DNA of 64,000 nt from Bacillota bacterium (GCA_023435895.1 JAEZLH010000033.1:224814-288813); one strand, 5' to 3'; numbered from the stretch's first letter, positions 25,299-34,034 are shown. Translations and numbers: made by a program. The notes: generated from the letters alone by a model not told the origin.

Positions 25299-25865
25299 AT
25301 GATAAACGTTAAAAACAATGATAACCAATGTATTATCCGAAACCCTATCCCACAAGCTGCCGAAATGCCCTATGCTTTATATCAGTCCCTTTTAGGAAAG
25401 TATTTTGTAGGCTTTGCGGCCGATGTGCAATTTTCGGATTGCAAATACGGATGGGCGGGATTAGTAAATCCATCTCATTCCTGCGTAAATCTTCATGTTT
25501 ATGTATGGACTGTTACAAATTTCGGTGTTTATCCGTTAAATGCAGAAATATGGTTTAATACCGAAATTCCAGAAACTGCGATAGCTTCCAGTTATATTAC
25601 GCCTGCAAATACTGCTCTGTGTCCTTTGCCTCGTCCAAAGGTGAGAATCCTGCAAGCGAATAATATAGATGACCACATGCTAGGTGGTAGTCGCATATTT
25701 GTCAGAAATGTGCTTCCAGAGGTAACAATCGTAGGTGAAGAAAATGGTAGCTTCATATTTCCGCCGGGAGGATCTTTTAGCGTGCTTCTATCCAATGCGG
25801 AAGCACCTAATCGGTCAGGAATTGCAAATGTTGCATTCGGTTGGTATGAAGAAGTTATAAAATAG
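25299..25865 (+). CDS. DUF6143-like protein, first tandem copy
   Basis: 188 residues, no signal peptide or membrane helix. Landmarks are NPIPQ, ALYQSLLGKYFVGF, YGWAGLVNP, VNLHVYVWTVTN, an ALCPLPRPKV stretch and FIFPPGGSFSVLLSN near the end. All recur in the second copy at 26053. I recall these features from DUF6143, a Clostridia family of unknown function; not checked. The predicted all-beta build with Pro/Gly turns suggests a structural or coat-like protein, but that is a guess. Confidence 0.65.
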   Translation: MINVKNNDNQCIIRNPIPQAAEMPYALYQSLLGKYFVGFAADVQFSDCKYGWAGLVNPSHSCVNLHVYVWTVTNFGVYPLNAEIWFNTEIPETAIASSYITPANTALCPLPRPKVRILQANNIDDHMLGGSRIFVRNVLPEVTIVGEENGSFIFPPGGSFSVLLSNAEAPNRSGIANVAFGWYEEVIK

Positions 25866-25867
25866 AA

Positions 25868-26017
25868 AGGTAATTGCGAAACAATAGGATTGCTGACATT
25901 GTATGCACAACAGATACTAATTCCTTCGCTCCAACGCTCCTTCGGGCTTAGCATCCGCTCCAGAATTGTATCTGCTGTGCATACAATAATTATAGTTATT
26001 GAGTTTCGCAATTACCT
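25868..26017. repeat. 150-bp palindromic element (MITE-like) between the DUF6143 copies
   Basis: The ends are a perfect 15-bp inverted repeat (AGGTAATTGCGAAAC at 25868-25882; complement at 26003-26017). An inner pair of about 20 bp (ATTGTATGCACA, then CAGATAC) also pairs with one mismatch, and the centre (25921-25962) has related GCTCC/GGAGC motifs. It starts two bases after the first gene's stop and ends 36 bp before the second start. It carries no coding capacity; it looks like a mobilised palindromic unit or a very large hairpin. Confidence 0.7.
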
Positions 26018-26052
26018 ATATAAATTAGACAATAAACGGAGGTACTCTTAAT

Positions 26053-26616
26053 ATGGAACGATGTAATAATGAGGATAAACTTTTGACTAATCCGATACCC
26101 CAAATTGCCAGTATGCCTTATTCCTTATACTTGTCAATTCAAGGCAAATATTTTTCTGGCTATACAAAAAAGGTGGTGTTTGGAAATGGAAACAATGGAT
26201 GGGCAGGTTTATTTAATCCGATTAATTCCCGTGTTAATTTACACATATATTTCTGGGAAGTATCAAACACTGGACAATCACCTGTTCGGGCACGAATTTA
26301 CTTTAATTCCGACCCTCCCGGGCAAGGAACAAAATTGAATACCGTATTTCAAGGCAACACAACACTATGTCCTCCACCAATTCCAAAGGTGGGACTATAT
26401 CAACAGTCAGATGTCTCCGGGGAGCCAGAAGGAGGAGTTAGAGCTTTTGTAAGAAGGGCTTTGCCAGAAGTCACAATCAGTGATGAAGAAGTGGGTAAGT
26501 TTATATTTCCGCCTGGGGGGAATTTTTTAATATTTTTGTCTAATCCCGAGACTCCTGATGAACCTGGTAGTGCAACCCTTGGTTTTTCATGGTGGGAAGA
26601 AGAGATCTCTTGCTGA
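26053..26616 (+). CDS. DUF6143-like protein, second tandem copy
   Basis: 187 residues with an upstream ACGGAGG. By eye it is about 45 percent identical to the first copy: NPIPQIASMPYSLYLSIQGK, NGWAGLFNP, VNLHIYFWEVSN, TLCPPPIPKV and KFIFPPGGNFLIFLSN. The duplication is old, judging by divergence. Both copies are probably co-transcribed unless the hairpin between them stops transcription. Confidence 0.65.
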   Translation: MERCNNEDKLLTNPIPQIASMPYSLYLSIQGKYFSGYTKKVVFGNGNNGWAGLFNPINSRVNLHIYFWEVSNTGQSPVRARIYFNSDPPGQGTKLNTVFQGNTTLCPPPIPKVGLYQQSDVSGEPEGGVRAFVRRALPEVTISDEEVGKFIFPPGGNFLIFLSNPETPDEPGSATLGFSWWEEEISC

Positions 26617-26700
26617 TTTACAGAGTAAAGAGGATTTAAACAAAGCAATGTAGATTGATTTATTTTAGGAAAATTTGTAACATGAATGTTTATATCGAAA

Positions 26701-26730
26701 TGAAAGCCAGAAAAACTCTTCTGGCTTTCA
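26701..26730. terminator. Hairpin after the second DUF6143-like gene
   Basis: A 12-bp perfect stem (26701-26712 with 26719-26730) and 6-base loop. Its core AAAGCCAGAA/TTCTGGCTTT equals that of the hairpin at 22040-22070. Flanking T tracts are short, so strength is uncertain. Confidence 0.55.
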
Positions 26731-26803
26731 CCATATATCATAAATATGTGGCTTGTATACAGAAAATCGATTCGTCAAATAACTAATTCTTAAAATCGCA
26801 ATC

Positions 26804-27289
26804 TTATTCCATCACATTCAACGATTTATTATGTGAGACCTCTATCAATCGATTCTCCAGTTGCGCAAGAATCATTGGCCAAGCCTGTTCATGCCTGTCC
26901 CTCGCTTCTCCATCGGAAAATCCTGCATGTTTTAATCGTAATGTTGTTCCGTTCTCCATCATTTCTAACTCCACATGTACTACAGTCTCAACTCCTTTGG
27001 TTCCGTCAGCACCCGTTAACCAAGTAAGTTCAACCAGCTTGTCAGGTACAAGCCTTAGAAAGCGACCGTAGTGAGGATAACGATTTCCCTCAAAGGCTGT
27101 TTCAAAGTAAAAAGCAGTGTTGGCTTCCGCTTTCATCAGAACCGAACCTGGTTCTGCAAACCAAAGGTCAAACTGTTCCGTCCAAGCTCGGTACAATACA
27201 TTAGGCGGGAATGACATGGCTCTCTCTATTTCGAGACTGTATGGTCGTGATGATAGATCAGGCCAACAAATTGGTTTTGTTTGCTCCAT
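26804..27289 (-). CDS. SRPBCC/AHSA1-type domain protein
   Basis: 161 residues from ATG 27289, preceded by AGAGG; an upstream ATG (27352) in frame lacks a site. The AHSA1/START pattern is clear: LEIERAMSFPPNVLYRAWTE, FDLWFAEPGSVLM, then VELTWLTGADGTKGVETVVH and LRLKHAGFSDGEARDRHEQA. Such small hydrophobic-pocket proteins bind lipids or other ligands; bacterial members often sit with ArsR regulators, absent here. It lies six bases after the phosphatase-like gene stop region on the same strand. Confidence 0.82.
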   Translation of the reverse strand: MEQTKPICWPDLSSRPYSLEIERAMSFPPNVLYRAWTEQFDLWFAEPGSVLMKAEANTAFYFETAFEGNRYPHYGRFLRLVPDKLVELTWLTGADGTKGVETVVHVELEMMENGTTLRLKHAGFSDGEARDRHEQAWPMILAQLENRLIEVSHNKSLNVME

Positions 27290-27357
27290 AAGGTTACCTC
27301 TTTTCATTTTATAAAATTCATTATTAAATTCTGCACAATCCTCAAGCCACATTTTAG

Positions 27358-27714
27358 TTAGTCCATATCAATAAACTCAGAAACGCGGGATCTCAGTAGT
27401 TCAATTAATTCCTCATCCATAAAGGTATAGTCATCTGAAATATCCAAATTATAAACCTTTTTATTCTTCAGATAATCACCATATTTCTCTTTGATTCTTC
27501 TCCGGTGTTTCTCCTCCATAACAAAAATCATATCTGCCCATCCTATGTGTCCACCGGTCACTTTGATTCTAGCGTTATTCTCCGTGCCAGCTGATCTAAC
27601 TTCATGACCGTTTATACCATGAAATATCTTTTCCGCAGTGTAGCTTCTCCACTTATTTCTGCTACATAGAAATAATAGCTTTATTATAATCACATCCATT
27701 CTTTCGGTTAACAT
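27358..27714 (-). CDS. Low-molecular-weight protein-tyrosine-phosphatase-like protein
   Basis: About 110-118 residues. The phosphatase loop is LLFLCSRNKWRS (C-x5-R-S) and a later DISDDY could give the general-acid Asp, as in short bacterial LMW-PTP-like proteins of about 110 residues. Compared with them it is slightly longer at the N-terminus: ATG 27714 and ATG 27699 have weak ribosome sites, and the family start would fall at an ATA codon around 27687. The likely substrate is phosphotyrosine or a small phosphoester; unproven. Confidence 0.65.
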   Translation of the reverse strand: MLTERMDVIIIKLLFLCSRNKWRSYTAEKIFHGINGHEVRSAGTENNARIKVTGGHIGWADMIFVMEEKHRRRIKEKYGDYLKNKKVYNLDISDDYTFMDEELIELLRSRVSEFIDMD

Positions 27715-27937
27715 TTGAAAACAATTTCTATAATAACACTAGCCTTTATTGAAGAACTCGCCTAATTCTGCCTACTCTCTCATTAACTTGATATTCAGAT
27801 TATCCTTTGCTCCTGTCACTGAAATAGACACTATATTTGACGAAAGCGTGATATTATTTTAGAATAAGACTTATATATCACAAGGATCACATACAAAAAA
27901 CAATACATATTGTAATATTTTAAACATTGGAGGTCTT

Positions 27938-28555
27938 ATGCAGCAGAGGGTTACAAACTTAATCAAAAATCTAAGCACCCGCAATATGAAGGGATATTAT
28001 GTAGCCACAAGGGAAGAGCTAACCCTGCTCTTAAAGGAATTAATTCTTCCTGGTTCAATTGTTGGATGCGGTGACTCAGTGACATTGGAGGAAACAGGTA
28101 CTCTCGAATTGCTTCGTAATGGTACCTATCAATTTTTAGATAAATACGCTCCAGGTTTATCAATAGAGGATAAACGAGCGATATATCTAAAGAACTTCTC
28201 AGCTGATACGTTTCTGTGCAGTGCAAATGCCGTGACGGAAAATGGTGAAATCTTCAATATTGATGGAAATGGCAGCCGGGTTGCCCCTACCTTGTATGGA
28301 CCGAATCAAGTCATTCTTGTAATTGGAATCAATAAAATTACCAGTGATATTGACTCTGCTATAAAAAGAGCAAGGCAAGTTGCAGCTCCACTGGGTGCCA
28401 ATCGATTAGGTAAAAACACTCCATGCTCAACTTTGCAACGTTGCATTGACTGTAAGCACAAAGAACGCATCTGTAATGATTTTGTTTTGATTAGCGGGCA
28501 ATTTATTAAAGACCGAATCAAAGTAATTGTGCTCAATGAGAATATAGGATATTAA
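27938..28555 (+). CDS. LUD domain protein (lactate-utilisation/DUF162 type)
   Basis: 205 residues. It contains GYYVATREELTLLLKELI, VGCGDSVTLEETG, then FLCSANAVTENGEIFNIDGN and VILVIGINKI, the LUD pattern, and ends with the conserved Cys-rich CSTLQRCIDCKHKERICNDF. Stand-alone LUD proteins of this type are common in Clostridia and of unknown activity; LutC is the known relative in lactate oxidation. GGAGGTCTT precedes ATG 27938. It is convergent with the nucleotidyltransferase gene six bases further. Confidence 0.85.
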   Translation: MQQRVTNLIKNLSTRNMKGYYVATREELTLLLKELILPGSIVGCGDSVTLEETGTLELLRNGTYQFLDKYAPGLSIEDKRAIYLKNFSADTFLCSANAVTENGEIFNIDGNGSRVAPTLYGPNQVILVIGINKITSDIDSAIKRARQVAAPLGANRLGKNTPCSTLQRCIDCKHKERICNDFVLISGQFIKDRIKVIVLNENIGY

Positions 28556-28561
28556 ACTTAA

Positions 28562-29425
28562 TCAGCTTGGTAGTACCTCTCCTTTTAACTCCAGCTGAAC
28601 ATATTGTACTATTTCATGATATTGATTTTGAATTCTTTCAAAGCAACCTTGCATTGTATGTTTACTCAAGCCGGTTAATGCTGCTTCCGCATCGTCAAGA
28701 AAGTTTTTTGGAATATACACTCCTGTTTGACTTGCCAAGCGATTTAAGCTGCCCTTTTCGTTAAGCATATACATCCCATTGATTGCAAATAAAACCTGTA
28801 GCAAACTAACCACACTCCGAAACAGGGAACCTCCGGCATATATTACATCTTCTTTTGTGATTGCCTTCTTTCCACACTGTAGAGAAAAGTCGCATTCCCA
28901 AAGGAATTTCTCTATTACAGCTTTCCGGTAATTGCCCGGCAGCTTCACAACTCTTTCTTTCTGATCAGAGATAATGTTATTATTGTTACTCAAAATCTTA
29001 CAGTATGCAACCTCACCCATATAGATTGAACTAACAAATCCAAAGGGGTGACCACATTGATAATCAATGGTGATTTTTCCGTTAATGCAATCATCAATTA
29101 CTTGAATCACTTTGCGAGAGTTCCGAAAGAGAATATCCACCGCGATACCATCCACAATCAGCCAGCCACCCCCATTAATCCATGGTCCCCAATCGCCGGG
29201 ATTAGTTATCAGGTTTGTTCGATGTTCGTCATCAAGTATGACCGTCTTTTGTCTGAAGGTTGATAGATCAAATAATTCTTCATCATAATAAATCCCTATA
29301 TCGATATCCGAATCCTTATTTGAAGTTCCTGTTGCGCGGGAACCGCCCAAAACAATGGCATCTATTCCGCTAATTCCCTCAAAGGCATGTACGATTTTTA
29401 ACAATATGTTCTCTAGTTTATCCAT
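28562..29425 (-). CDS. Nucleotidyltransferase domain protein (aminoglycoside-adenylyltransferase-like)
   Basis: 287 residues. The N-terminal polymerase-beta fold carries IVLGGSRATGTSNKDSDIDI, with the metal-binding Asp pair in SDIDIG. The helical C-terminal half (NYRKAVIEKFLWECDFSLQC) resembles the DUF4037/ANT(9)-type adenylyltransferases. It would transfer AMP to a small molecule, possibly a drug; the target is not evident. GAGGTTATT precedes ATG 29425. Confidence 0.78.
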   Translation of the reverse strand: MDKLENILLKIVHAFEGISGIDAIVLGGSRATGTSNKDSDIDIGIYYDEELFDLSTFRQKTVILDDEHRTNLITNPGDWGPWINGGGWLIVDGIAVDILFRNSRKVIQVIDDCINGKITIDYQCGHPFGFVSSIYMGEVAYCKILSNNNNIISDQKERVVKLPGNYRKAVIEKFLWECDFSLQCGKKAITKEDVIYAGGSLFRSVVSLLQVLFAINGMYMLNEKGSLNRLASQTGVYIPKNFLDDAEAALTGLSKHTMQGCFERIQNQYHEIVQYVQLELKGEVLPS

Positions 29426-29625
29426 AATAACCTCACTAATTACTCCATGTGTATTTATTACAGCACAGTATTTTTCATTTATCCGATATTACAGAGGACA
29501 GCTTTATGGATGTTCCTAAGTAAAACTAAACTTCATTACTTATAGTTCCCATTACAGCCACACCATCTTTTTTAAGTTTCATAAAAGCTAAACGAACCCG
29601 CATTACCCTCAGTCAAACCATAAGC

Positions 29626-30075
29626 CTAATCTTCATCAACCATTTTTCCCTCAACATATCTTTTAAAATTATCTAGAATTGACTGCCACCCTGCCTCCTG
29701 CATCTTGGCGGGATTTGTATTCTCCGCTTCAAAGGTTTCTGTTACTTGCGTTTTCCCTTCTTCACTGGCAAATGTAATTTTAACCTTTCTTTCATCCCCT
29801 AAGGAGTAAGCAATATTTTCATATAATTTAACCTCATCATATATTCCAGAAAAATCAAAGCCAAAACTGCCATCTTTCGCTTCCATCCTATAAAGGAATG
29901 TACCACCAGCTCGCAAATCATTCTCCGCAGCAGGTGTATGCCAGTCCTCAGAGGCATTGTTCCATTGTTTTATATGTTCCGGTTCCGTAAAGCATTGCCA
30001 TACTGTTTCAACCGGCGCGTTCACCATTGCTTTAACTGTAATCTCTAACTTATCTTCAAATTGTTTTTCGTTCAT
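29626..30075 (-). CDS. SRPBCC/AHSA1-type domain protein
   Basis: 149 residues. KLEITVKAMVNAPVETVWQC, then EHIKQWNNASEDWHTPAAEN and QEAGWQSILDNFKRYVEGKM match the AHSA1 (YndB-like) family. AAGGAGGATAT precedes ATG 30075. It is the second SRPBCC protein in the window and is not close in sequence to the one at 26804. The ligand is unknown. Confidence 0.85.
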   Translation of the reverse strand: MNEKQFEDKLEITVKAMVNAPVETVWQCFTEPEHIKQWNNASEDWHTPAAENDLRAGGTFLYRMEAKDGSFGFDFSGIYDEVKLYENIAYSLGDERKVKITFASEEGKTQVTETFEAENTNPAKMQEAGWQSILDNFKRYVEGKMVDED

Positions 30076-30108
30076 ATTTTATATCCTCCTTCTTATATTA
30101 AGTTGATT

Positions 30109-30162
30109 GGGTGTAAAAGGTCTATCAACAGAGTTCACTGGCAATTTGCATAATGTAAAAGA
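30109..30162 (+). repeat. Diverged intergenic repeat, copy B
   Basis: Matches copy A (11371-11424) over TCAACAGAG and copy C (14267-14320) over TTGCATAA-GTAAAA. It lies between the SRPBCC gene and DUF3307. Confidence 0.5.
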
Positions 30163-30190
30163 ACGAATGCACCAATGGATGTGTGTCCCA

Positions 30191-30919
30191 TTATAAAAAT
30201 TCTTTCAGAATAATCGTAGTAATAAACGCAAACACTACGCTAGTCAAGGTACCCACCAAATACTTCTCAGCAAAACTCTTATCTTCCAGTTGCTTATACC
30301 TAGCAATACTTTTTGCAGTTAACACAAAGCCTATTGCTCCGAATTGATTACATAAGATCAAGATTAAAATAATAATTCGTTCAAGCTTTCCTATGATACG
30401 CCCTACTTGAGGATCATTTTCCTCCTGATCACTACTATTTCTATCAATTATATACAAGAACAGTTTTTTTATGAAAACCGCGACAGGATCCCATAATATA
30501 ACAAATATTAAGCTGTAAATAACCATACGATTAAAATACGTCCATTGCTGTATATAGTTATATAATGAAGTTTGATACGCACCCAGATTAAACACATAAT
30601 ACATAACAACGAGAATGAAAACATGCAAATGCTGATCTATTATAAAAGAGAAAAATAGATTTGATTTCCTTCTAATTTTCTTGTCTACAAGCTTTCTTAT
30701 CCAATCAATGATAAAGTGCGAACCTATGACTATTATGTAAGGTAAAATTGCTTTCTGGAATTTTACCAAAGGAAAAATCACTACTAAAATCATGACAGCA
30801 TATATCAATGCATGGTAGATAAGATATTTAAAATGCTTGAGTTTTCTCTGTGCCAATTTCGTGGTTTGAAAGGTAAAATCCGCAAGAAAGTGAGCGATCA
30901 TTAAGATAAATAGTATCAT
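30191..30919 (-). CDS. DUF3307 membrane protein
   Basis: 242 residues with about six transmembrane helices. It starts MILFILMIAHFLADFTFQTT, the defining N-terminus of DUF3307, and contains HFIIDWIRK. DUF3307 genes usually follow a SatD gene, as here (11 bp gap). AAGGGGGTG precedes ATG 30919. The biochemical role is unknown; related sat genes were linked to acid tolerance in streptococci. Confidence 0.85.
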   Translation of the reverse strand: MILFILMIAHFLADFTFQTTKLAQRKLKHFKYLIYHALIYAVMILVVIFPLVKFQKAILPYIIVIGSHFIIDWIRKLVDKKIRRKSNLFFSFIIDQHLHVFILVVMYYVFNLGAYQTSLYNYIQQWTYFNRMVIYSLIFVILWDPVAVFIKKLFLYIIDRNSSDQEENDPQVGRIIGKLERIIILILILCNQFGAIGFVLTAKSIARYKQLEDKSFAEKYLVGTLTSVVFAFITTIILKEFL

Positions 30920-30930
30920 AGTACACCCCC

Positions 30931-31767
30931 TTATAAATACTCATCCATAAACTTTAGAGCCACAATGGCTGAATTTCTAGCTTCGTAAATATTGGCTGTT
31001 TTAAATGTCTTTTCAATACTTTGTCTGCTTATATTAAGCATTTCGGATATCTGTGTTGTCATCCCCCTTTTCTTACCGCCAGAAACATAAAAGTTGGGGT
31101 CATCAGTGGCTGCATCCATTGGAATGGGCACAAAATTCATATAATTAATTTCATCAAAGGGATATTTTTTTACCGATTTACTATTCCTAGATTGCTTATA
31201 ATAATTCAGTCTGTTTTTTGAGGTTACAAGTTTGAAAATCAACTCAAATTTGGTAGGATCAATTACTTGGCGATAATCAATTGGATATAGTAATTCCGAA
31301 AGCAGCGTAAGCTCATTCTGGTATTCACTATGGTTACTGGTTAATGCAAATGAAGTATTGATGACTGCGTTTATGAATACATCAATCTTTGTTCCTGAGT
31401 ATAGAAGCACTGAATATCCCAGGGCGTCTTTTACATTCTCAATGGCGTTTCGTGCATTATGATATGCCGGTCCATCTTGAGCAGTAGTACTTGCATTTTC
31501 TATTTTTACATTCCACTCTCCTACGCCAATTCCTGCTCTAATTTCAACAGGAGAAATAAGCATAGTAAACATTCTATAATAGAGATAGGATGATTCTGGT
31601 GAGATAAATAAGCCTTGAATCTCATCTCCCCCGCTGAATTCAACATCTCTGACTAATGAATTGGAAAATACTTCATTCAAATATTGAATTAATGTAATAA
31701 GGTAGTTCTGTATGGAATTTCTGTCTTCAATTGAATAGGAACGGGACTTTTTTAGGTCTATTATCAA
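30931..31767 (-). CDS. SatD family protein with C-terminal helix-turn-helix
   Basis: 278 residues from TTG 31767, but the SatD fold seems to begin upstream: codons 31785-31768 read I-R-N-Y-T-A and give YTALIIDLKKSR, the expected first strand. An ATT at 31783-31785 follows AAGGTGATGTT, so an AUU start is plausible. The body has VEFSGGDEIQGLF and IRAGIGVGEWNVKIENASTT as in nucleotide-cyclase-like SatD proteins; the end, TTQISEMLNISRQSIEKTFK, is a helix-turn-helix. It is co-transcribed with DUF3307 and probably autoregulates through 31829-31856. Confidence 0.8.
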   Translation of the reverse strand: MIIDLKKSRSYSIEDRNSIQNYLITLIQYLNEVFSNSLVRDVEFSGGDEIQGLFISPESSYLYYRMFTMLISPVEIRAGIGVGEWNVKIENASTTAQDGPAYHNARNAIENVKDALGYSVLLYSGTKIDVFINAVINTSFALTSNHSEYQNELTLLSELLYPIDYRQVIDPTKFELIFKLVTSKNRLNYYKQSRNSKSVKKYPFDEINYMNFVPIPMDAATDDPNFYVSGGKKRGMTTQISEMLNISRQSIEKTFKTANIYEARNSAIVALKFMDEYL

Positions 31768-31828
31768 TGCCGTGTAATTTCTAATAACATCACCTTCTCT
31801 CTAACTATTATTATAATATAGTGGCGAA

Positions 31829-31856
31829 AAAATGCAACCGAAATTGGTTGCATTTT
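31829..31856. promoter_or_regulatory. Dyad operator in the satD promoter
   Basis: AAAATGCAACC (31829-31839) and its complement GGTTGCATTTT (31846-31856) form a perfect 11-bp inverted repeat, and a half site GGTTGCATGAAAA follows around 31873. On the minus strand an AT-rich TATTATAA lies just downstream, so the dyad would cover the -35 region. The helix-turn-helix of SatD is a candidate ligand. The rest of 31860-32107 shows nothing clear. Confidence 0.55.
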
Positions 31857-32107
31857 CAAAAAGAAGCTCAAATCGGTTGCATGAAAATAACGTTATACTA
31901 AGTTCATCATATGTTCATTTTAAATTAAATATTTTGTATATCCGTAGACAAGTATAACTATTGACATCTATAGATTATTCTACTGCAAAATACACCTATT
32001 GAATATATGAATGAATGTATTCATCCATACCCCTTACTATTTTACTTCACCTATGTAAGCAAACTGAACAATCAATAATTAGAACTCATGCAACAAATAC
32101 GTTATTC

Positions 32108-33169
32108 CTATTTAATACTTTGGATTTTTGACTTCATTGCCAGTTTTCTAAGCATTGGATTATACATAACAGGTGACTTTAAATTTTTAAAGAGTAAATT
32201 TAATTCTATATTACGCATTTTACGCTTATATCTATCCATAAATCCTTCTATCCCATCTTCGAAGCTTTCAGCTAAGTATAACGAACTCTTTAATGCATAA
32301 CTGATTCCTTCCGCAGAACTAGGACTTATTGCACCTGCCGCTTCTCCGATCAGGGCAATATTATTACTTCCAACATATAGCTGAGACACCTTCTTCAGTC
32401 TATTGATAAATGCCCCCTCTGTTTTGGCTTTATTTGTAAAATCAAAACCATACTCTGTCAGCTTGATTTTTAACCTATCGTATTTCTCCCAGGTATTCTC
32501 CTTGGGTTTCAGGGCTGACCCCAACAACAGATAGTTCTCCTTGGGTATTATCCAAGAATAGAAATCACTTATCTCTTCATCAAAAATTGCTGTGTAATAA
32601 GGCATTGGAGATGGACATTTAAACCACTCTTGAATTGAGATATACTTATCTGGAATTTTAACATTCTTATTAATAAGCTCCCTTAATCGAGAGTGAGCAC
32701 CATCGGCACCTACTATCACCCTTGTCATAGCAGATATTTCTTGTCCATCACGGATATATCTAACCTCGTACCCTCCAGGTATTTCAGTAAAGCCTTTAAA
32801 GTAAGAGTTAAATTTCTTTTCAACTCCGGTTGGTAATAAAGAAACAAGCCATATATCGAACTTGTCTCTATCCATATTAAAATAATATCTCTGATATAGT
32901 CTTTCAAGTTTATTTGTTAAGTCAATGGTTCTTACAGCAAAAAGCTGAGGGTTCACCAAAATATCTTTTGGAAGTCCTAGATTCAACTTTGCAATCATTT
33001 TCTGAGCATCGGGAGACAATAACCCACCGCAGCATTTATTTAACTGATTTGTTGGATTCTCATTATCTAAATCCCTTTTATCTATTAATAAGACCTTATA
33101 TTTATCCCCTATTAATCTTGCAAGGTTTGCTCCGGCTGGACCGGCTCCTATAATTATAATATCATACAT
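32108..33169 (-). CDS. FAD-dependent oxidoreductase, geranylgeranyl-reductase family
   Basis: 353 residues. YDIIIIGAGPAGANLARLIG is the FAD-binding Rossmann motif, VIVGADGAHSRLRELI the DG motif, and IALIGEAAGAISPSSAEGIS the second FAD contact; the ending GFMDRYKRKMRNIELN is typical of the family. Such enzymes reduce isoprenoid or other alkene chains or act as monooxygenase-like flavoproteins. No isoprenoid genes are adjacent. GAGGTGACAGA precedes ATG 33169. Confidence 0.83.
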   Translation of the reverse strand: MYDIIIIGAGPAGANLARLIGDKYKVLLIDKRDLDNENPTNQLNKCCGGLLSPDAQKMIAKLNLGLPKDILVNPQLFAVRTIDLTNKLERLYQRYYFNMDRDKFDIWLVSLLPTGVEKKFNSYFKGFTEIPGGYEVRYIRDGQEISAMTRVIVGADGAHSRLRELINKNVKIPDKYISIQEWFKCPSPMPYYTAIFDEEISDFYSWIIPKENYLLLGSALKPKENTWEKYDRLKIKLTEYGFDFTNKAKTEGAFINRLKKVSQLYVGSNNIALIGEAAGAISPSSAEGISYALKSSLYLAESFEDGIEGFMDRYKRKMRNIELNLLFKNLKSPVMYNPMLRKLAMKSKIQSIK

Positions 33170-33224
33170 TCTGTCACCTCATAGATCGTATAAAATATAA
33201 ATTCTCTTTTATCGTGATAAAATA

Positions 33225-33446
33225 CTATTTGGGGATATGGTTATCACCTCTATATTCTATAATATCACCGGGTTGGCAATCCAAAGCGTTACATATTGCC
33301 TCTAACGTTGAAAACTTAATCGCTTTAGCCTTTCCATTTTTCAAAATTGATAAATTTGCCATTGCTATTCCTACCTTCTCTGTAAGTTCAGTAACACTCA
33401 TCTTTCTTTTCGCCAACATAACATCAATATTAATAATAATTGCCAT
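33225..33446 (-). CDS. Small XRE-type helix-turn-helix regulator
   Basis: 73 residues, almost all helix-turn-helix: MSVTELTEKVGIAMANLSIL, then KAIKFSTLEAICNALDCQPG and DIIEYRGD. This YozG-like type nearly always sits beside a DUF2975 membrane gene, as here (10 bp gap). AAGGAGTAT precedes ATG 33446. It probably represses its own operon through the TATTG-N5-CAATA sites upstream. Confidence 0.9.
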   Translation of the reverse strand: MAIIINIDVMLAKRKMSVTELTEKVGIAMANLSILKNGKAKAIKFSTLEAICNALDCQPGDIIEYRGDNHIPK

Positions 33447-33456
33447 GATATACTCC

Positions 33457-33933
33457 TTACACCGTTAAATCATTTTCCAGCTTTATATCAATAGCCTCTT
33501 GTAAAAGTCGTTGAAGAACTGCTGAAAAGAAAGCAATCACCATAGAAGCAAAGATAGGAACTATGCCACAGAAAATGAGGCCGGGAGCGTCGTCCTTATC
33601 CGCTAAGAAATAAACAAATGGCAATATTATCAAATATAAAATACTGATTATTGTTGCACAGTACTTTATAATCTGTAAGGTATCAACAGAAGACTGCGAG
33701 AAGGCTTCGTTCTTGTCAATATAACACAAAAGTTTATACGCTTTATATAATGCAAAGTAAAACGGTATTGTTGATACATACATGCCAATTAAGATAGGAT
33801 ATAATATATGGGCATACTCTGGTTTTACAGGGTTATTAGTTAACCAAGGTAATCCATATATGCTTAATGCAAGCACAGGCAATCCAATTATTATGACTGC
33901 TGTTTTTAAAAAAATTGTTGAATATTGTTTCAT
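33457..33933 (-). CDS. DUF2975 membrane protein
   Basis: 158 residues with four transmembrane helices. It shows ILIGMYVSTIPFYFALYKAY, KLLCYIDKNEAFSQSSVDTL and the Ala-rich last helix followed by LLQEAIDIKLENDLTV, the DUF2975 pattern. It is the first gene of the operon with the small XRE regulator. Function unknown; a membrane signal partner of the regulator is often supposed. Confidence 0.88.
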   Translation of the reverse strand: MKQYSTIFLKTAVIIIGLPVLALSIYGLPWLTNNPVKPEYAHILYPILIGMYVSTIPFYFALYKAYKLLCYIDKNEAFSQSSVDTLQIIKYCATIISILYLIILPFVYFLADKDDAPGLIFCGIVPIFASMVIAFFSAVLQRLLQEAIDIKLENDLTV

Positions 33934-33976
33934 AAAACACCTCGCTTAAAATTATGTGTATATAATACCATATAAT

Positions 33977-34034
33977 TTATTGTTTATCAATAAATATTTA
34001 TTATTTATCATAATGTATTTAATGTTTATCAATA
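33977..34034. promoter_or_regulatory. Operator-like repeats before the DUF2975/XRE operon
   Basis: TTATTG-TTTAT-CAATAA (33977-33993) is a perfect dyad. Related imperfect forms with TTTATCA follow around 34002 and 34022. They occupy the promoter region of the DUF2975 gene and suit binding by the small XRE protein (inference). Confidence 0.5.
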
